Source: Roseisalinus antarcticus
Lineage (GTDB): Bacteria > Pseudomonadota > Alphaproteobacteria > Rhodobacterales > Rhodobacteraceae
Direction: 5' to 3'
DNA: 64,000 nt
Assembly: GCF_900172355.1 (NCBI RefSeq)
Contig: NZ_FWFZ01000006.1
Location: 1 to 64,000 of the forward strand
Shown here piece by piece: positions 38,344 to 47,834 of this stretch (positions are counted from its first letter, which is position 1; each line of letters begins with the position of its first letter). Both the position numbers and the translations under genes were made by a program. Under the pieces are notes generated by a model. That model searched no databases. It saw nothing but the letters and a program-made list of their open reading frames with translations, and was not told the origin of the DNA.

Positions 38344-39512
38344 TGGCAACCGTCGAGGCAGAGCTGGAAGGCCGCACCCGTGGCGCGTCGCTGATCATCT
38401 GGCTGGTCTGCGCGGCGGTGGTGACCTTTCTTGTCTGGGCCCGCTACGCGCCGCTGGACGAGATCGTGCGCGGCCCCGGAGAGGTCGTCTCTGCCGCCCG
38501 CCCGCAGATCGTGCAGAACCTCGAAGGCGGAATCCTGGCAGAGCTTCATGTCCACGAGGGCGATATGGTCGAGGCCGGCCAGATGCTGGCCCGCCTCCGC
38601 GGCACCCAGTTTTCCAGCCGCGTGGACGACCTCTCCGACCAGATCACCGCCGCCGACATCCGCCGCCTTCGGCTGGAGGCCGAGATCGCGGGCCAGTTCG
38701 ACTTTGCCGTGCCGGAGGATTATGCCGAACGCTCGCCCGAGATCGTCGCCTCCGAGCGGGCGCTGCTGAACGCACGGCAATCCGACTACGTCAGCCGGAC
38801 CGACGGAGCCCGCGCCCTGGTCGAGGAGACGCGCCGCGAGCTCGACGTGCTCGAGGACCTCTACGCCCGCGAGATCGCGGCCCTGTTCGAGGTGACCGAT
38901 GCCCGCAAGGCGCATGCCGACGCGCAGAACCGCCTCAACGAGGTCGTCACCGCCGCCGAGCTGGAACGCGCCAGCGCCTATTCCGACACGCTGGTCGAGC
39001 TGAACGCGCTGCGCCAGGAACAGCGGGCCGCCGAGGATCGCCTCAGCCGGACGATCATCACCTCGCCCATGGCCGGGATCGTCAATTCTGTCGGCGTCAG
39101 CACCATTGGCGGCGTGATCCAGCCCGGCCAGGAGATCTTCGAGATCATTCCGGCCGGCGACATGCTGTCGGTCGTGGCGCGGGTCGCGCCCAAGGATATC
39201 GCCAATGTCGTGCCGGGCCAGCAGGCCACGATCAAGCTCACGGCCTATGACTACACGATCTACGGGGCGCTGACCGGCCGGGTCGAGGTGGTCTCGGCCG
39301 ATACCTTCCGCGACGAGCGCCGCCCCGAGAGCGAGGCGCATTACCGCGTGACCGTCGCCATCGACCAATCCTCCTTCACCGAGCGCCAGGCGGGCGTCGA
39401 GATGCGGCCGGGCATGATGGCCACGGTCGAGCTGCACACCGGCTCCAAGACGGTGCTGCACTACCTGACCAAGCCGCTCTACCGCTCGCGCGAGGCCCTG
39501 CGGGAGCCCTGA
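38343..39512 (+). CDS. HlyD-family type I secretion periplasmic adaptor
   Basis: 389 aa. ATG 38343 shares its first base with the ABC gene stop. One membrane helix near 18-36 (SLIIWLVCAAVVTFLVWARY) is followed by the lipoyl/biotinyl half-motif VQNLEGGILAELHVHEGDMVEAGQMLARL. A long coiled coil (about 130-230) leads to the second half-motif (ITSPMAGIVNSVGVSTIGGVIQPGQEIFEIIP). A beta-barrel and the C-terminal segment GVEMRPGMMATVELHTGSKTVLHYLTKPLYR, standard for type I adaptors, complete it. It bridges the ABC exporter and TolC across the periplasm. Confidence 0.93.
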   Translation: MATVEAELEGRTRGASLIIWLVCAAVVTFLVWARYAPLDEIVRGPGEVVSAARPQIVQNLEGGILAELHVHEGDMVEAGQMLARLRGTQFSSRVDDLSDQITAADIRRLRLEAEIAGQFDFAVPEDYAERSPEIVASERALLNARQSDYVSRTDGARALVEETRRELDVLEDLYAREIAALFEVTDARKAHADAQNRLNEVVTAAELERASAYSDTLVELNALRQEQRAAEDRLSRTIITSPMAGIVNSVGVSTIGGVIQPGQEIFEIIPAGDMLSVVARVAPKDIANVVPGQQATIKLTAYDYTIYGALTGRVEVVSADTFRDERRPESEAHYRVTVAIDQSSFTERQAGVEMRPGMMATVELHTGSKTVLHYLTKPLYRSREALREP

Positions 39513-39545
39513 TCGCCTGCGGCCCCGCGCCTCCGTTTCACGCAG

Positions 39546-39563
39546 CCTTCATGAAACTGTCAA
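39546..39563 (+). promoter_or_regulatory. Candidate Pho box upstream of the secreted DUF839-like gene
   Basis: CCTTCAT-GAAA-CTGTCAA has the 7-4-7 layout of the PhoB binding box (two CTGTCAT-like repeats, consensus recalled from E. coli and rhizobia), with 2 and 1 mismatches. It lies about 98 bp before the start of the exported protein gene. No other clear regulatory site is seen in the 148-bp gap. Confidence 0.4.
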
Positions 39564-39660
39564 GCCGCCGTCACCGCCCCGCGTCATGCCCAAGCCTGGG
39601 CGCGGCCGGGACACATCCCCCGACGCCCCCGAACAGAGTTTCAACCGGAGGACGTCCCCC

Positions 39661-41757
39661 ATGACGCTGCAAGTCCTGAAAAGCCTGACCGTCGGGTCCG
39701 CGCTGCTGCTGAGCACCGCGCTTCCCGTCGCCGCCCAGGTGCGCAACATCGGCGCGGTCGATGCGCTCATCGCCGAGGCCAGCACCGCGACCGCCCCGTC
39801 CGAACTGGTCGACGGCCAAAGCGGCAACACCGACTTTCCGTTCCTGTCGGGCGCAAAGCCGCTCGCCACCGTGGGCGAGGTGGACCCCGAGACCGGCCTG
39901 GTGCTGACCGGCTATCCCGACGGCCACGCGGGCTGGCTTCTGGACGCGGAGACCGTGCGCCTCGCCTACCAGTCGGAATCCTACGGCCAGCTCTCCTCCG
40001 AGACCTATCCCTGGGAAATGGAGAGCGGTGCGACCTTCACCGGCTCTCATATCCATACGATCGACTACGACCGGGCGGGGCTGGCCGCGTTTCTGGACAC
40101 CGACGGGCCGGCCAGCGAGTTGGTCGAGGGCTCGGGGCTTCTGTTCTCGACCGTCTACAACGTCTTCGGCGACGAGGTCCTGCCCCGTGACCAGGGCGGC
40201 GTCTGGGGCAACCAGGCCCTTCCGGACGGCACGCTGGTGGATTTCGCACCCGATTATCGGCTGCAAGGGGCGGACTTCTTCTTTCACTCCTTCTGCGGCG
40301 CCTATTACGAGCCGGCCAACAAGTATGGCGAGGGCGTGGGCTTTGCCGACGACATCTGGCTGACCGCCGAGGAATGGAACATCCAGGACGCCTTCGACGT
40401 GACCGACGGCGAAGGCACGCTGGTGGAGCGTGTGGTGGATACCGACGACACCATGGGCCTGGCGTCCATCGTCGTCGATATCGCCTCGGGCACCGGCTAT
40501 ACCGTCCCGGCCCTGGGCCAGACCGGGTATGAAAAGATCATGCCGGTCAATCCGCAGAACCCCGACTACGTGGTTCTCGTGCTGGCGGGCTACAACCACG
40601 ACCTGGAGCCCGCGCCACTGAAGATCTACGTCGGCCTCAAGGGCGCCGATGTCGACGGCACGCCTGTCGCCGAGGACGCCCCCGAGCGGGACCGGTTCCT
40701 GGCCCGCAACGGCCTGCTGCACGGCCGGATCTACGGCATGGCCGTCGCGAACGAGACCTTCGCCGAGCTCGGCATCGACAGCATCGACCTGCAGGCCAAG
40801 ATGCTCGACGCCTACATCACCAACCCCGACGCAGCCCAGAGCTTCGACGTGGCCTTCGTGCCGAGCTCCTACACCTGGGGCGGCTGGGACGCGCCCGTGG
40901 CCGTGGGCGAGACCGAGATGACCCTGTGGCAGGACCCGGCCGAGCAGCCCGAGGGCCACACCTACCTGGTCGGCGACAGCAAGACAGAGCATCCGGCCGC
41001 CGCCCCCGACATCACCCGCACCCGCTGGGTCCAGAACCTGACCCAGGAGGGCGGCATCCTGTCGGTCGAGCTGGGCGCCATCGCGGCCGAGCTCGACGCG
41101 GCCGACGGCGCCCTGCCCGCCATGCTGACCGGGACCGCCGGCCGCACGCTGGGGGCCTACGACGGCGCGCTGACGCTCAACGTGGCGGATGCCGGGATCA
41201 AGCACGGCGGCGCGGGCACCCACGCCACCTGGGAAGACGGCACCGCCCGCGCGGTGTCGCCGGACGGGCTGCAGTGGATCCAGGCCTCCGACGCAGCCGT
41301 GCTGATCGTGGACGAGGATTCGGGCAATGACTTCGGCGAGCGCAAATACGCCATCGTCATCGACCCGCGGACCCTGCAGCCGACCGAAGCGGGCACCGGC
41401 TACTTTCTTGCCATGGCCGGCGGTGCGGACAATCCGCGCGCCGCGGCGGGCGCGTCGGCCTATGGCGGCACGGTGTCCGCGGCGACCTCGTCGGAGTTTT
41501 CGGGCACCTGGAACCTGACCGCGCTGCTTGCCCGGAAGGACGACGGCAGCTTCTACACCATGCAGGAGATCGCCGGCACCGGCCAGCAGGAGATCATCGG
41601 CACCGTCCCCCTGAACGAGCAAACGCTCATGGGCGTCGTCCAGCACCGTTCCGAAAGCGGCGGCGCGGTCGCGGAGGGCCGGGCCGACAACGGTGGCCAG
41701 ATCTTCATGTTCTCGCTGCAATTGCCCGAACAGGCCTACAGCACCGCGAGGCGCTAG
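39661..41757 (+). CDS. Exported PhoX/DUF839-like protein (tentative)
   Basis: 698 aa from ATG 39661 (GGAGGACG upstream; starts further upstream would precede the signal peptide). Sec signal peptide LKSLTVGSALLLSTALPVAAQ with likely cleavage after AAQ. The mature part is acidic and rich in aromatic and beta-strand-like segments. Parts recall DUF839/PhoX-type beta-propellers: DDIWLTAEEWN, ASIVVDIASGTGYTVPALGQTGYEK, KIYVGLKG, HATWEDG. It lacks the Tat signal usual for PhoX, and I could not confirm metal ligands, so enzymatic activity is open. The candidate Pho box upstream fits a phosphate-starvation role. A strong hairpin terminator follows. Confidence 0.5.
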   Translation: MTLQVLKSLTVGSALLLSTALPVAAQVRNIGAVDALIAEASTATAPSELVDGQSGNTDFPFLSGAKPLATVGEVDPETGLVLTGYPDGHAGWLLDAETVRLAYQSESYGQLSSETYPWEMESGATFTGSHIHTIDYDRAGLAAFLDTDGPASELVEGSGLLFSTVYNVFGDEVLPRDQGGVWGNQALPDGTLVDFAPDYRLQGADFFFHSFCGAYYEPANKYGEGVGFADDIWLTAEEWNIQDAFDVTDGEGTLVERVVDTDDTMGLASIVVDIASGTGYTVPALGQTGYEKIMPVNPQNPDYVVLVLAGYNHDLEPAPLKIYVGLKGADVDGTPVAEDAPERDRFLARNGLLHGRIYGMAVANETFAELGIDSIDLQAKMLDAYITNPDAAQSFDVAFVPSSYTWGGWDAPVAVGETEMTLWQDPAEQPEGHTYLVGDSKTEHPAAAPDITRTRWVQNLTQEGGILSVELGAIAAELDAADGALPAMLTGTAGRTLGAYDGALTLNVADAGIKHGGAGTHATWEDGTARAVSPDGLQWIQASDAAVLIVDEDSGNDFGERKYAIVIDPRTLQPTEAGTGYFLAMAGGADNPRAAAGASAYGGTVSAATSSEFSGTWNLTALLARKDDGSFYTMQEIAGTGQQEIIGTVPLNEQTLMGVVQHRSESGGAVAEGRADNGGQIFMFSLQLPEQAYSTARR

Positions 41758-41781
41758 GCGCACGCCCCCCGAAGGCAGCAC

Positions 41782-41808
41782 AGGGCCGCGGCACCCCCGC
41801 GGCCCTTT
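41782..41808 (+). terminator. Intrinsic terminator after the exported DUF839-like gene
   Basis: AGGGCCGCGG-CACCC-CCGCGGCCCT is a perfect 10-bp stem with a 5-nt loop followed by TT, 25 bp beyond the stop codon. Confidence 0.75.
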
Positions 41809-41891
41809 CGCTGTCACCGGGCCCGCCATGCCGATTGAGCCGCCCGCGCCGCTGGCGTAGTCTGGCCGCATCCCGGCAGAGCGGAGCCCCC

Positions 41892-43226
41892 ATGCCCCAC
41901 CCGATCCGACGACCGGCCGCCCTGGCCCGCATGTTGACCCTCGCCGCGTGCCTCGCGCTGCCCGCGGCGCCCGCGCCCGCGCAGGGGATCGAGACCGCGC
42001 TGAAGCTGGGCAGCTTCATCCTCGACCTGCGCCGGCAATCGCGCGAGGAGGACGCGGCCGAAGAGGCCGCCGACCGGCTCGACGCGCGACTGGGCGAGGT
42101 GATCGAGGCTCAGATTTCCCGGCCGGACCTCTCGGGCCTGCTCGACGCGCGGCTCGATGCCTTGGAGCTGCGGCGCCTGCACCGCACCGTGCAGGGGGCC
42201 GTGCTGCGGCTGGACAATTGCGCGGCGGCCCCCGCGCTCTGCGCCGACGACCTGCCCGAGATCGACCGCATCCTGCGGCAGGTCGCCTCCGAGATCGCGG
42301 CCTCTCCGGCGAGCGACATCACGCTGGGCCTGCTGGAACGTGCGCGCAGCGCCCATCTGCGCCTCGCCCGTCTGCAGGACGCCGACCCCGCGCGGATCGG
42401 CTTTCTGCAGGACAGCTACGCGCGCTATTTCGGCACGCTCGCCTCGACGGCCAACCGGTCGGCCTATGATACCGCCCGCCAGGACCTGCTGCGGCCGCTC
42501 GCCGCGCTGATCGACGTGCCGCAGACCGCGCTGGAGCTGTCGGCCCAGACCGATCTGCAGACGGCGCTGGCCGAGCTGGTGTCCGAGCAGGGCTCGCCGA
42601 TCCTGCTCAGCGGCCTGCGGCGGTATTTCGACGGCAACGTCCGGTTCATGGATGCGACGACGGGGGCGGGCAGCCACGTGGTTCGCTTCAACTGCCGGCT
42701 GAACCGCAGCCGGCTGGCGTTTCTGGACGGCCGCGTCGCGCCGCGGCTGCACATGGCCAAGCTGCGCGACCTTGTAGAGGACGAGGACGACCGGGTCGTG
42801 TCAGGCGCCCCGGCCCCGGGCGACCCCTACGAGCTGATCTGGCTGGCCGTCGGGCTGAGCCTGACCGACGGCGGTGCGCGGATCGAGGCGGCCGAGCAGG
42901 CGCTGGTCGACGATGCCGCGGGCACCTTCACGCTGCCCTACGGCGGCGAGTTCTACACCTTCGGCAGCCGCACGGAACCGGCGTCGGTTCCGGTCATGGG
43001 GGCGGCCATCGACGCGCAGATCCTCGACCGGCTCGGCGTGTTTCCCTGGACGGGCAGGGGGCCCTGCCTGCTGACCGACGGTCTGGTGCTGGAAGACCCG
43101 CGCGACGGTCTGTCGGAGCTGGAGGCCGCGCTGCAGGCGCATTTCGAGAAGGCCGAGACCATCGTCGCCGCGCTGGTGCAGCTGGAAAACCTGCGCCGCC
43201 TCGCGGGGGCGCTGGCCGAAGGCTGA
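41892..43226 (+). CDS. Exported protein of unknown function
   Basis: 444 aa from ATG 41892 with GCGGAG upstream; an earlier in-frame opening lies in the preceding intergenic DNA. Signal peptide PAALARMLTLAACLALPAAPAPAQ. The mature protein is mostly helical and charged (DLRRQSREEDAAEEAADRLDARLGEVIEAQ; LDALELRRLHRTVQGAVLRLDN), with several Cys residues (DNCAAAPALCADDLPEID; VRFNCRLNR; GPCLLTDG). I recognise no family and see no repeats, lipobox or membrane anchor. It follows a terminator, and its stop is 16 bp from the convergent pyrG stop, so it is probably a single-gene unit. Confidence 0.65.
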   Translation: MPHPIRRPAALARMLTLAACLALPAAPAPAQGIETALKLGSFILDLRRQSREEDAAEEAADRLDARLGEVIEAQISRPDLSGLLDARLDALELRRLHRTVQGAVLRLDNCAAAPALCADDLPEIDRILRQVASEIAASPASDITLGLLERARSAHLRLARLQDADPARIGFLQDSYARYFGTLASTANRSAYDTARQDLLRPLAALIDVPQTALELSAQTDLQTALAELVSEQGSPILLSGLRRYFDGNVRFMDATTGAGSHVVRFNCRLNRSRLAFLDGRVAPRLHMAKLRDLVEDEDDRVVSGAPAPGDPYELIWLAVGLSLTDGGARIEAAEQALVDDAAGTFTLPYGGEFYTFGSRTEPASVPVMGAAIDAQILDRLGVFPWTGRGPCLLTDGLVLEDPRDGLSELEAALQAHFEKAETIVAALVQLENLRRLAGALAEG

Positions 43227-43242
43227 CCCGGGGGGCGGCCCC

Positions 43243-44886
43243 TCAGACCAGGCGCGAGGTCTCGACCGCGGCGCGCACGAAATCGGCGAACAGCGGATGC
43301 GGCGCGAAGGGTTTCGATTTCAGCTCGGGGTGGAACTGCACGCCGATGAACCAGGGATGATCGGCCCATTCGACGATCTCGGGCAACCGACCATCCGGGC
43401 TCATGCCGGAAAACTTCAGCCCGGCATCCTCCAGCTTTTCGCGATACTTGATGTCGACCTCGTAGCGGTGCCGGTGCCGTTCCTCGATGGCCGTCCCGCC
43501 GTAGATGCCGGCAACCCGCGATCCCCCGGCGAGCGTCGCGTCATAGGCGCCCAGGCGCATGGTGCCGCCCTTGTCGTCATCGCTCCTGCGCTCGACCCGG
43601 TGGTTGCCCTGGATCCATTCCTTGAGGTGATAGACCACCGGCTCGAACCGCTTCTTGCCGGCCTCGTGGTCGAATTCCTCGGACCCGGCGGTGGCGACGC
43701 CGGCCACGTTGCGCGCCGCCTCGATCACCGCCATCTGCATCCCCAGGCAGATGCCCAGGTAGGGGATCTTGCGCTCGCGGGCAAAGCGGGCGGCGCTGAT
43801 CTTGCCTTCGGTGCCGCGCTCGCCGAAGCCGCCGGGGACCAGGATCGCGTGGAAACCTTCCAGGTGCGGCGAGGGGTCCTCGCGCTCGAAAAGCTCGGCA
43901 TCCACCCATTCCACCGCGACCTTCACGCGGTTGGCCATGCCGCCATGGGTCAGCGCCTCGCGGATCGACTTGTAGGCGTCCTCCAGCTGCACGTATTTGC
44001 CGACGATGGCGATCTTGACCTCGCCCTCGGGGTTCTCGATCCGGTCGGCCACGTCATACCAGCGGTCGAGGTTGGGCTTGGGCGCCGGAGAGATGTTGAA
44101 GGCGTCGAGCACCGCCTGGTCCAGCCCCTCGCGGTGATAGGCCAGGGGCGCCTCGTAGATCGACTTCAGGTCGTAGGCCGGCACCACGGCGTCCTTGCGC
44201 ACGTTGCAGAACAGCGCGATCTTCTCGCGCTCCTTCTGCGGGATCGGATGCTCGGACCGGCAGACGAGGATGTCGGGCGCGATCCCGATGCTCTGCAATT
44301 CCTTGACCGAGTGCTGCGTCGGCTTGGTCTTCAGCTCGCCCGAGGCGGCAAGGTAGGGCAGCAGGGTCAGGTGCATGAAGATGCACTGCCCGCGCGGCTG
44401 GTCGTGGCTGAACTGTCGGATCGCCTCGAAGAAGGGCAAGCCCTCGATGTCGCCCACCGTGCCGCCGATCTCGCAGAGCATGAAATCGACCTCGTCCTCG
44501 CCGATCGAGATGAAGTCCTTGATCTCGTTGGTGACGTGCGGAATGACCTGGATCGTCTTGCCGAGGTAGTCGCCGCGGCGCTCCTTCTCCAGCACGTTGG
44601 AATAGATCCGCCCGGACGAGACGGAATCGGTCCTGCGGGCGGCCACGCCGGTGAAGCGCTCGTAATGGCCGAGGTCGAGGTCGGTCTCGGCCCCGTCGTC
44701 GGTCACGAAGACCTCGCCATGCTCGAACGGCGACATCGTGCCGGGATCGACGTTGAGGTAGGGGTCAAGCTTGCGCAGCCGGACGGTGAAGCCCCGCGCC
44801 TGCAACAGCGCCCCCAGCGCCGCGGATGCCAGCCCCTTGCCAAGCGAAGAGACCACACCGCCGGTGATGAAGACGAAACGCGCCAT
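43243..44886 (-). CDS. pyrG: CTP synthase
   Basis: 547 aa. The start at 44886 gives the canonical [21 protein letters not shown]; a start 13 codons earlier is not family-like. It aminates UTP to CTP. The synthetase domain has the GKGLASA P-loop and [19 protein letters not shown]. The glutamine amidotransferase domain has the oxyanion segment [10 protein letters not shown], the nucleophile elbow [13 protein letters not shown] (Cys) and, near the C terminus, [14 protein letters not shown] (His and Glu). Full length. It is transcribed away from secG with a 198-bp gap. Confidence 0.97.
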   Translation of the reverse strand: MARFVFITGGVVSSLGKGLASAALGALLQARGFTVRLRKLDPYLNVDPGTMSPFEHGEVFVTDDGAETDLDLGHYERFTGVAARRTDSVSSGRIYSNVLEKERRGDYLGKTIQVIPHVTNEIKDFISIGEDEVDFMLCEIGGTVGDIEGLPFFEAIRQFSHDQPRGQCIFMHLTLLPYLAASGELKTKPTQHSVKELQSIGIAPDILVCRSEHPIPQKEREKIALFCNVRKDAVVPAYDLKSIYEAPLAYHREGLDQAVLDAFNISPAPKPNLDRWYDVADRIENPEGEVKIAIVGKYVQLEDAYKSIREALTHGGMANRVKVAVEWVDAELFEREDPSPHLEGFHAILVPGGFGERGTEGKISAARFARERKIPYLGICLGMQMAVIEAARNVAGVATAGSEEFDHEAGKKRFEPVVYHLKEWIQGNHRVERRSDDDKGGTMRLGAYDATLAGGSRVAGIYGGTAIEERHRHRYEVDIKYREKLEDAGLKFSGMSPDGRLPEIVEWADHPWFIGVQFHPELKSKPFAPHPLFADFVRAAVETSRLV

Positions 44887-45084
44887 AGAGGGCTTCTCCC
44901 GTGAACCTGCCTGCCTGTCGGGCACCGCGAATGCGGGCCGGCCAATAAGAGCGCCGGGCGGGCCCGGTACGCTGTATCACGGGATTAGAGAATAACAGCA
45001 TTCGTCCCGCCCCCGCAACCGCCGACGCAACATGATGTGAACCTTGCGGCTGGGGCGCCCAGCATCTCGTGGGCGCGAAGACCG
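44887..45084 (-). other. Intergenic region upstream of pyrG
   Basis: 198 bp between secG and pyrG on the minus strand. TATTCT (minus strand, 44989-44994) with TTGCGG 18 nt upstream could be a weak sigma-70 promoter for pyrG. Nothing else was recognised. Confidence 0.3.
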
Positions 45085-45450
45085 TCAGTCGGCCTGCGGC
45101 ACCAGGCCGCCATCGGCGCCTCCGCCGGGCGGCAGAAGGCCGGTTCCGTCCGAGCCCGGCAGGGCCGGAGCCTCCCCCTCGGTGGGGACCGGCTGCGCCG
45201 AGATCCGGTCGAGGACCGAACCGCCCGTGCTGTTGGTGGCCGCGATGATCGTCAGCGCGATCGAGGTGCAGATGAACGCGATCGCCAGCCCCCATGTGAC
45301 CTTGCCCAGGGCCGTGCCGGCCGAGCGGCCCGACATCGTGCCGCCGCCGCCGCCCATGCCCAGGCCGCCGCCTTCGGAGCGCTGCATCAGCACGACACCG
45401 ATCAGCGTCAGCGCGAGAAGAAGATGGACGACAAGGACGACGGTTTCCAT
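45085..45450 (-). CDS. secG: Preprotein translocase subunit SecG
   Basis: 121 aa from ATG 45450 (AGGA 8 nt upstream; earlier starts add non-family residues). Two membrane helices (ETVVLVVHLLLALTLIGVVLMQ and LGKVTWGLAIAFICTSIALTIIAA) flank the conserved loop RSEGGGLGMGGGG...MSGRSAGTALGK. The long Pro/Gly-rich C-terminal tail is common in alphaproteobacteria. It is part of the SecYEG channel. Encoded upstream of pyrG, as in relatives. Confidence 0.93.
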   Translation of the reverse strand: METVVLVVHLLLALTLIGVVLMQRSEGGGLGMGGGGGTMSGRSAGTALGKVTWGLAIAFICTSIALTIIAATNSTGGSVLDRISAQPVPTEGEAPALPGSDGTGLLPPGGGADGGLVPQAD

Positions 45451-45525
45451 GGAGGGATCCTGCTCTTTCCGGAACGGGGCGTATCTAGAGCCTGCGCGGC
45501 CCCGCTGCAACCCCCAGCGGCCGGG

Positions 45526-45921
45526 TCATTCGTCCACGTCGTCCATGTCGATCTGGCCCGACAGCCGCTTGCGGATGATCGACCACGACAGCCCGATCCC
45601 CAGCACCAGGCTCAGGGCAAAGAGGCCGATCCAGGTGTTGGCGGTCGGGTTCTGGAAACTGATCCAGCCAAGATCCCAGACCACCCAAAGGATCGCGGCC
45701 ACGAAGGCGATCACCAGCACCATGCCGAACAGGCCGATCGACCGCAGTGTGGCGCGCACATAGATGATGTAGCCCACCATCAGCACAAGCCCCAGCAGCA
45801 CCGCGATGGAGGCATTCGTCTGCCAGTTCGCCCCCGCCCAGCGGATGAAATTCCACGGCGTGGGGTTGTAGGTCACGGCAAGCAGGACGAAGGCGAAAAG
45901 CCAGCGTAGAACGAAACTCAT
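45526..45921 (-). CDS. Small four-helix membrane protein (DUF6524-like)
   Basis: 131 aa from ATG 45921. Four hydrophobic helices can be counted: VLRWLFAFVLLAVTYNP, ASIAVLLGLVLMVGYIIYV, SIGLFGMVLVIAFVAAILWVVW and WIGLFALSLVLGIGLSWSIIR. An acidic tail (QIDMDDVDE) follows. The TYNPTPWNFIRW segment is the conserved core of a roseobacter-type family I associate with DUF6524; the name is from memory. Function unknown. It stands 75 bp upstream of secG on the same strand, and its upstream region is shared with divergent purA. Confidence 0.7.
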   Translation of the reverse strand: MSFVLRWLFAFVLLAVTYNPTPWNFIRWAGANWQTNASIAVLLGLVLMVGYIIYVRATLRSIGLFGMVLVIAFVAAILWVVWDLGWISFQNPTANTWIGLFALSLVLGIGLSWSIIRKRLSGQIDMDDVDE

Positions 45922-46060
45922 GGGGCAGGCTCCTGTCAGTTGCCCTCGCTTTGGCCGATCCGGGGGCGCCCTGTCCAGACCTGAGGCCGGAAATAGCGGT
46001 TTCGCCGGCAAATCCTCTCGGATATAGCGAGCCGCGTTTGACAAGAGCAAAGGACCGGAC

Positions 46061-47353
46061 ATGGCCAATGTCGTCGTCGTGGGCGCCCAGTGGGGCGACG
46101 AGGGAAAGGGCAAGATCGTCGATTGGCTCTCAGAGCGGGCCGACGTGATCGCGCGGTTTCAGGGCGGGCACAATGCCGGCCACACGCTGGTGATCGACGG
46201 CAAGGTCTACAAGCTGCACGCCCTGCCCTCGGGCGTGGTGCGCGGCGGCAAGATGTCGGTGATCGGCAACGGCGTGGTGCTTGACCCCTGGCACCTTGTC
46301 CAGGAGATAGAGACCGTGCGGGCGCAGGGCGTCGAGATCAGCCCCGAGACGCTGATGATCGCCGAGAACACGCCCCTGATCCTGCCGTTCCACGGAGAGC
46401 TCGACCGCGCCCGCGAGGGGCAGAATTCCGTCGCCAAGATCGGCACCACCGGCCGCGGCATCGGCCCCGCCTACGAGGACAAGGTCGGCCGCCGGGTGAT
46501 CCGCGTGGCGGACCTGGCCGACGCGGCGACGCTGGAGCTTCGGGTGGACCGCGCACTCGTGCATCACAACGCCCTGCGCGCGGGGCTGGGGCTGGAGCCG
46601 GTGGACCGCGCCGACCTGCTGGCCAGGCTGCGGGCGGTGGCGGCCGAGATCCTGCCCTATGCCAAACCCGTCTGGAAGCTGATGAACGAGGCCCGCAAGG
46701 CTGGCAAGCGCATCCTCTTCGAAGGCGCGCAGGGGGCGCTGCTCGACATCGATTTCGGCACCTACCCCTACGTGACTTCGTCCAACGTGATCGCCGGCCA
46801 GGCCGCGACCGGCACCGGGATCGGACCGGGCAGCATTGATTTCGTGCTGGGCATCGTCAAGGCCTACACCACCCGCGTCGGCGAGGGCCCGTTCCCTACG
46901 GAATTGTTCGATGACGACGGCGAGACCCTGGGCCAGCGCGGCCACGAATTCGGCACCACCACGGGCCGCAAGCGCCGCTGTGGCTGGTTCGATGCCTGTC
47001 TGGTGCGCCAGACCTGCGCGATCTCGGGCATGTCCGGCATCGCGCTGACAAAGCTCGACGTGCTGGACGGGTTCGAGACGCTCAAGATCTGCGTCGGCTA
47101 CGACCTCGACGGCGCCCGGCTGGACTACCTGCCCACCGCCGCCGATCAGCAGGCCCGGGTCGTCCCGGTCTACGAAACCATCGACGGCTGGTCCGAAAGC
47201 ACCGCCGGCGCCCGCTCCTGGGCCGAGCTTCCCGCGCAGGCGATCAAATACGTCCGCCGCATCGAAGAACTGATCCAGTGCCCGGTGACGCTCGTATCCA
47301 CCTCACCCGAGCGCGAGGACACGATCCTCGTCACCGACCCGTTCCAGGACTGA
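46061..47353 (+). CDS. purA: Adenylosuccinate synthetase
   Basis: 430 aa, AAAGGAC 6 nt before ATG. It makes adenylosuccinate from IMP and aspartate using GTP. The signature [23 protein letters not shown] (catalytic Asp and P-loop) opens the protein. It is followed by [12 protein letters not shown] (catalytic His), [19 protein letters not shown], the [22 protein letters not shown] loop, [10 protein letters not shown] and the [11 protein letters not shown] aspartate loop. Full length, with a divergent upstream region of 139 bp. Confidence 0.97.
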   Translation: MANVVVVGAQWGDEGKGKIVDWLSERADVIARFQGGHNAGHTLVIDGKVYKLHALPSGVVRGGKMSVIGNGVVLDPWHLVQEIETVRAQGVEISPETLMIAENTPLILPFHGELDRAREGQNSVAKIGTTGRGIGPAYEDKVGRRVIRVADLADAATLELRVDRALVHHNALRAGLGLEPVDRADLLARLRAVAAEILPYAKPVWKLMNEARKAGKRILFEGAQGALLDIDFGTYPYVTSSNVIAGQAATGTGIGPGSIDFVLGIVKAYTTRVGEGPFPTELFDDDGETLGQRGHEFGTTTGRKRRCGWFDACLVRQTCAISGMSGIALTKLDVLDGFETLKICVGYDLDGARLDYLPTAADQQARVVPVYETIDGWSESTAGARSWAELPAQAIKYVRRIEELIQCPVTLVSTSPEREDTILVTDPFQD

Positions 47354-47360
47354 TTCCCCC

Positions 47361-47594
47361 ATGGCCCTCACGCAGAAGCAGAAGAAACGCTGGTCTCTCG
47401 TGATCCTGCTGGTCGGGATGCCTGTCTACGTGGTGGTTGCGGTCACCATCCTCAACCTTCTGGGCCGTCCGCCGATCTGGGTGGAGCTTCTGGTCTACCT
47501 GGTGCTCGGCCTGCTCTGGGCGGTTCCGTTCAAGTCGGTCTTCATGGGCGTGGGCCGGGGCGATCCTGACGAAGAGATCGACGACCGGGGCTGA
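47361..47594 (+). CDS. DUF2842 family small membrane protein
   Basis: 77 aa. A basic start (TQKQKKRW) is followed by two membrane helices: SLVILLVGMPVYVVVAVTILNLL and WVELLVYLVLGLLWAVPFKSVFMGV. A short acidic tail (GDPDEEIDDRG) ends it. The pattern is typical of alphaproteobacterial DUF2842. It starts 7 nt after the purA stop, so it is cotranscribed with purA. Function unknown. Confidence 0.85.
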   Translation: MALTQKQKKRWSLVILLVGMPVYVVVAVTILNLLGRPPIWVELLVYLVLGLLWAVPFKSVFMGVGRGDPDEEIDDRG

Positions 47595-47598
47595 CGCC

Positions 47599-47676
47599 GC
47601 GCCTCCGGCGCTCGGCCCGGTATCGGCCCATTATTGGCCCAGTATCGGTCCGGTCTCAGCCCGGTATCGGCCCGAG
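47599..47676. repeat. Hairpin plus degenerate 11-bp tandem repeat
   Basis: After the DUF2842 stop, GCGCC-TCC-GGCGC forms a short stem (about 47600-47612). Directly after it are five consecutive 11-bp units (47615-47669) of the type GCCCGGTATCG, with variants GCCCATTATTG, GCCCAGTATCG and GTCCGGTCTCA, and a partial sixth. The 240-bp gap up to the next (minus-strand) gene holds nothing else that I recognise. Possibly termination- or slippage-related. Confidence 0.6.
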
Positions 47677-47834
47677 AAGGTGCCCAGCTTCGGGACGCCA
47701 CGCTCAAGGTCGCGCGGCCACGATGTAGCGGCGCCGCGGACATCGGGCCGGGCAATTCGGCGCAGACTGCGAAGAGGGGCGGCGACGCGCCGGTCGCCGC
47801 CCTTGCGGGGCAGATGCTGCCGGCGGACATGGGT

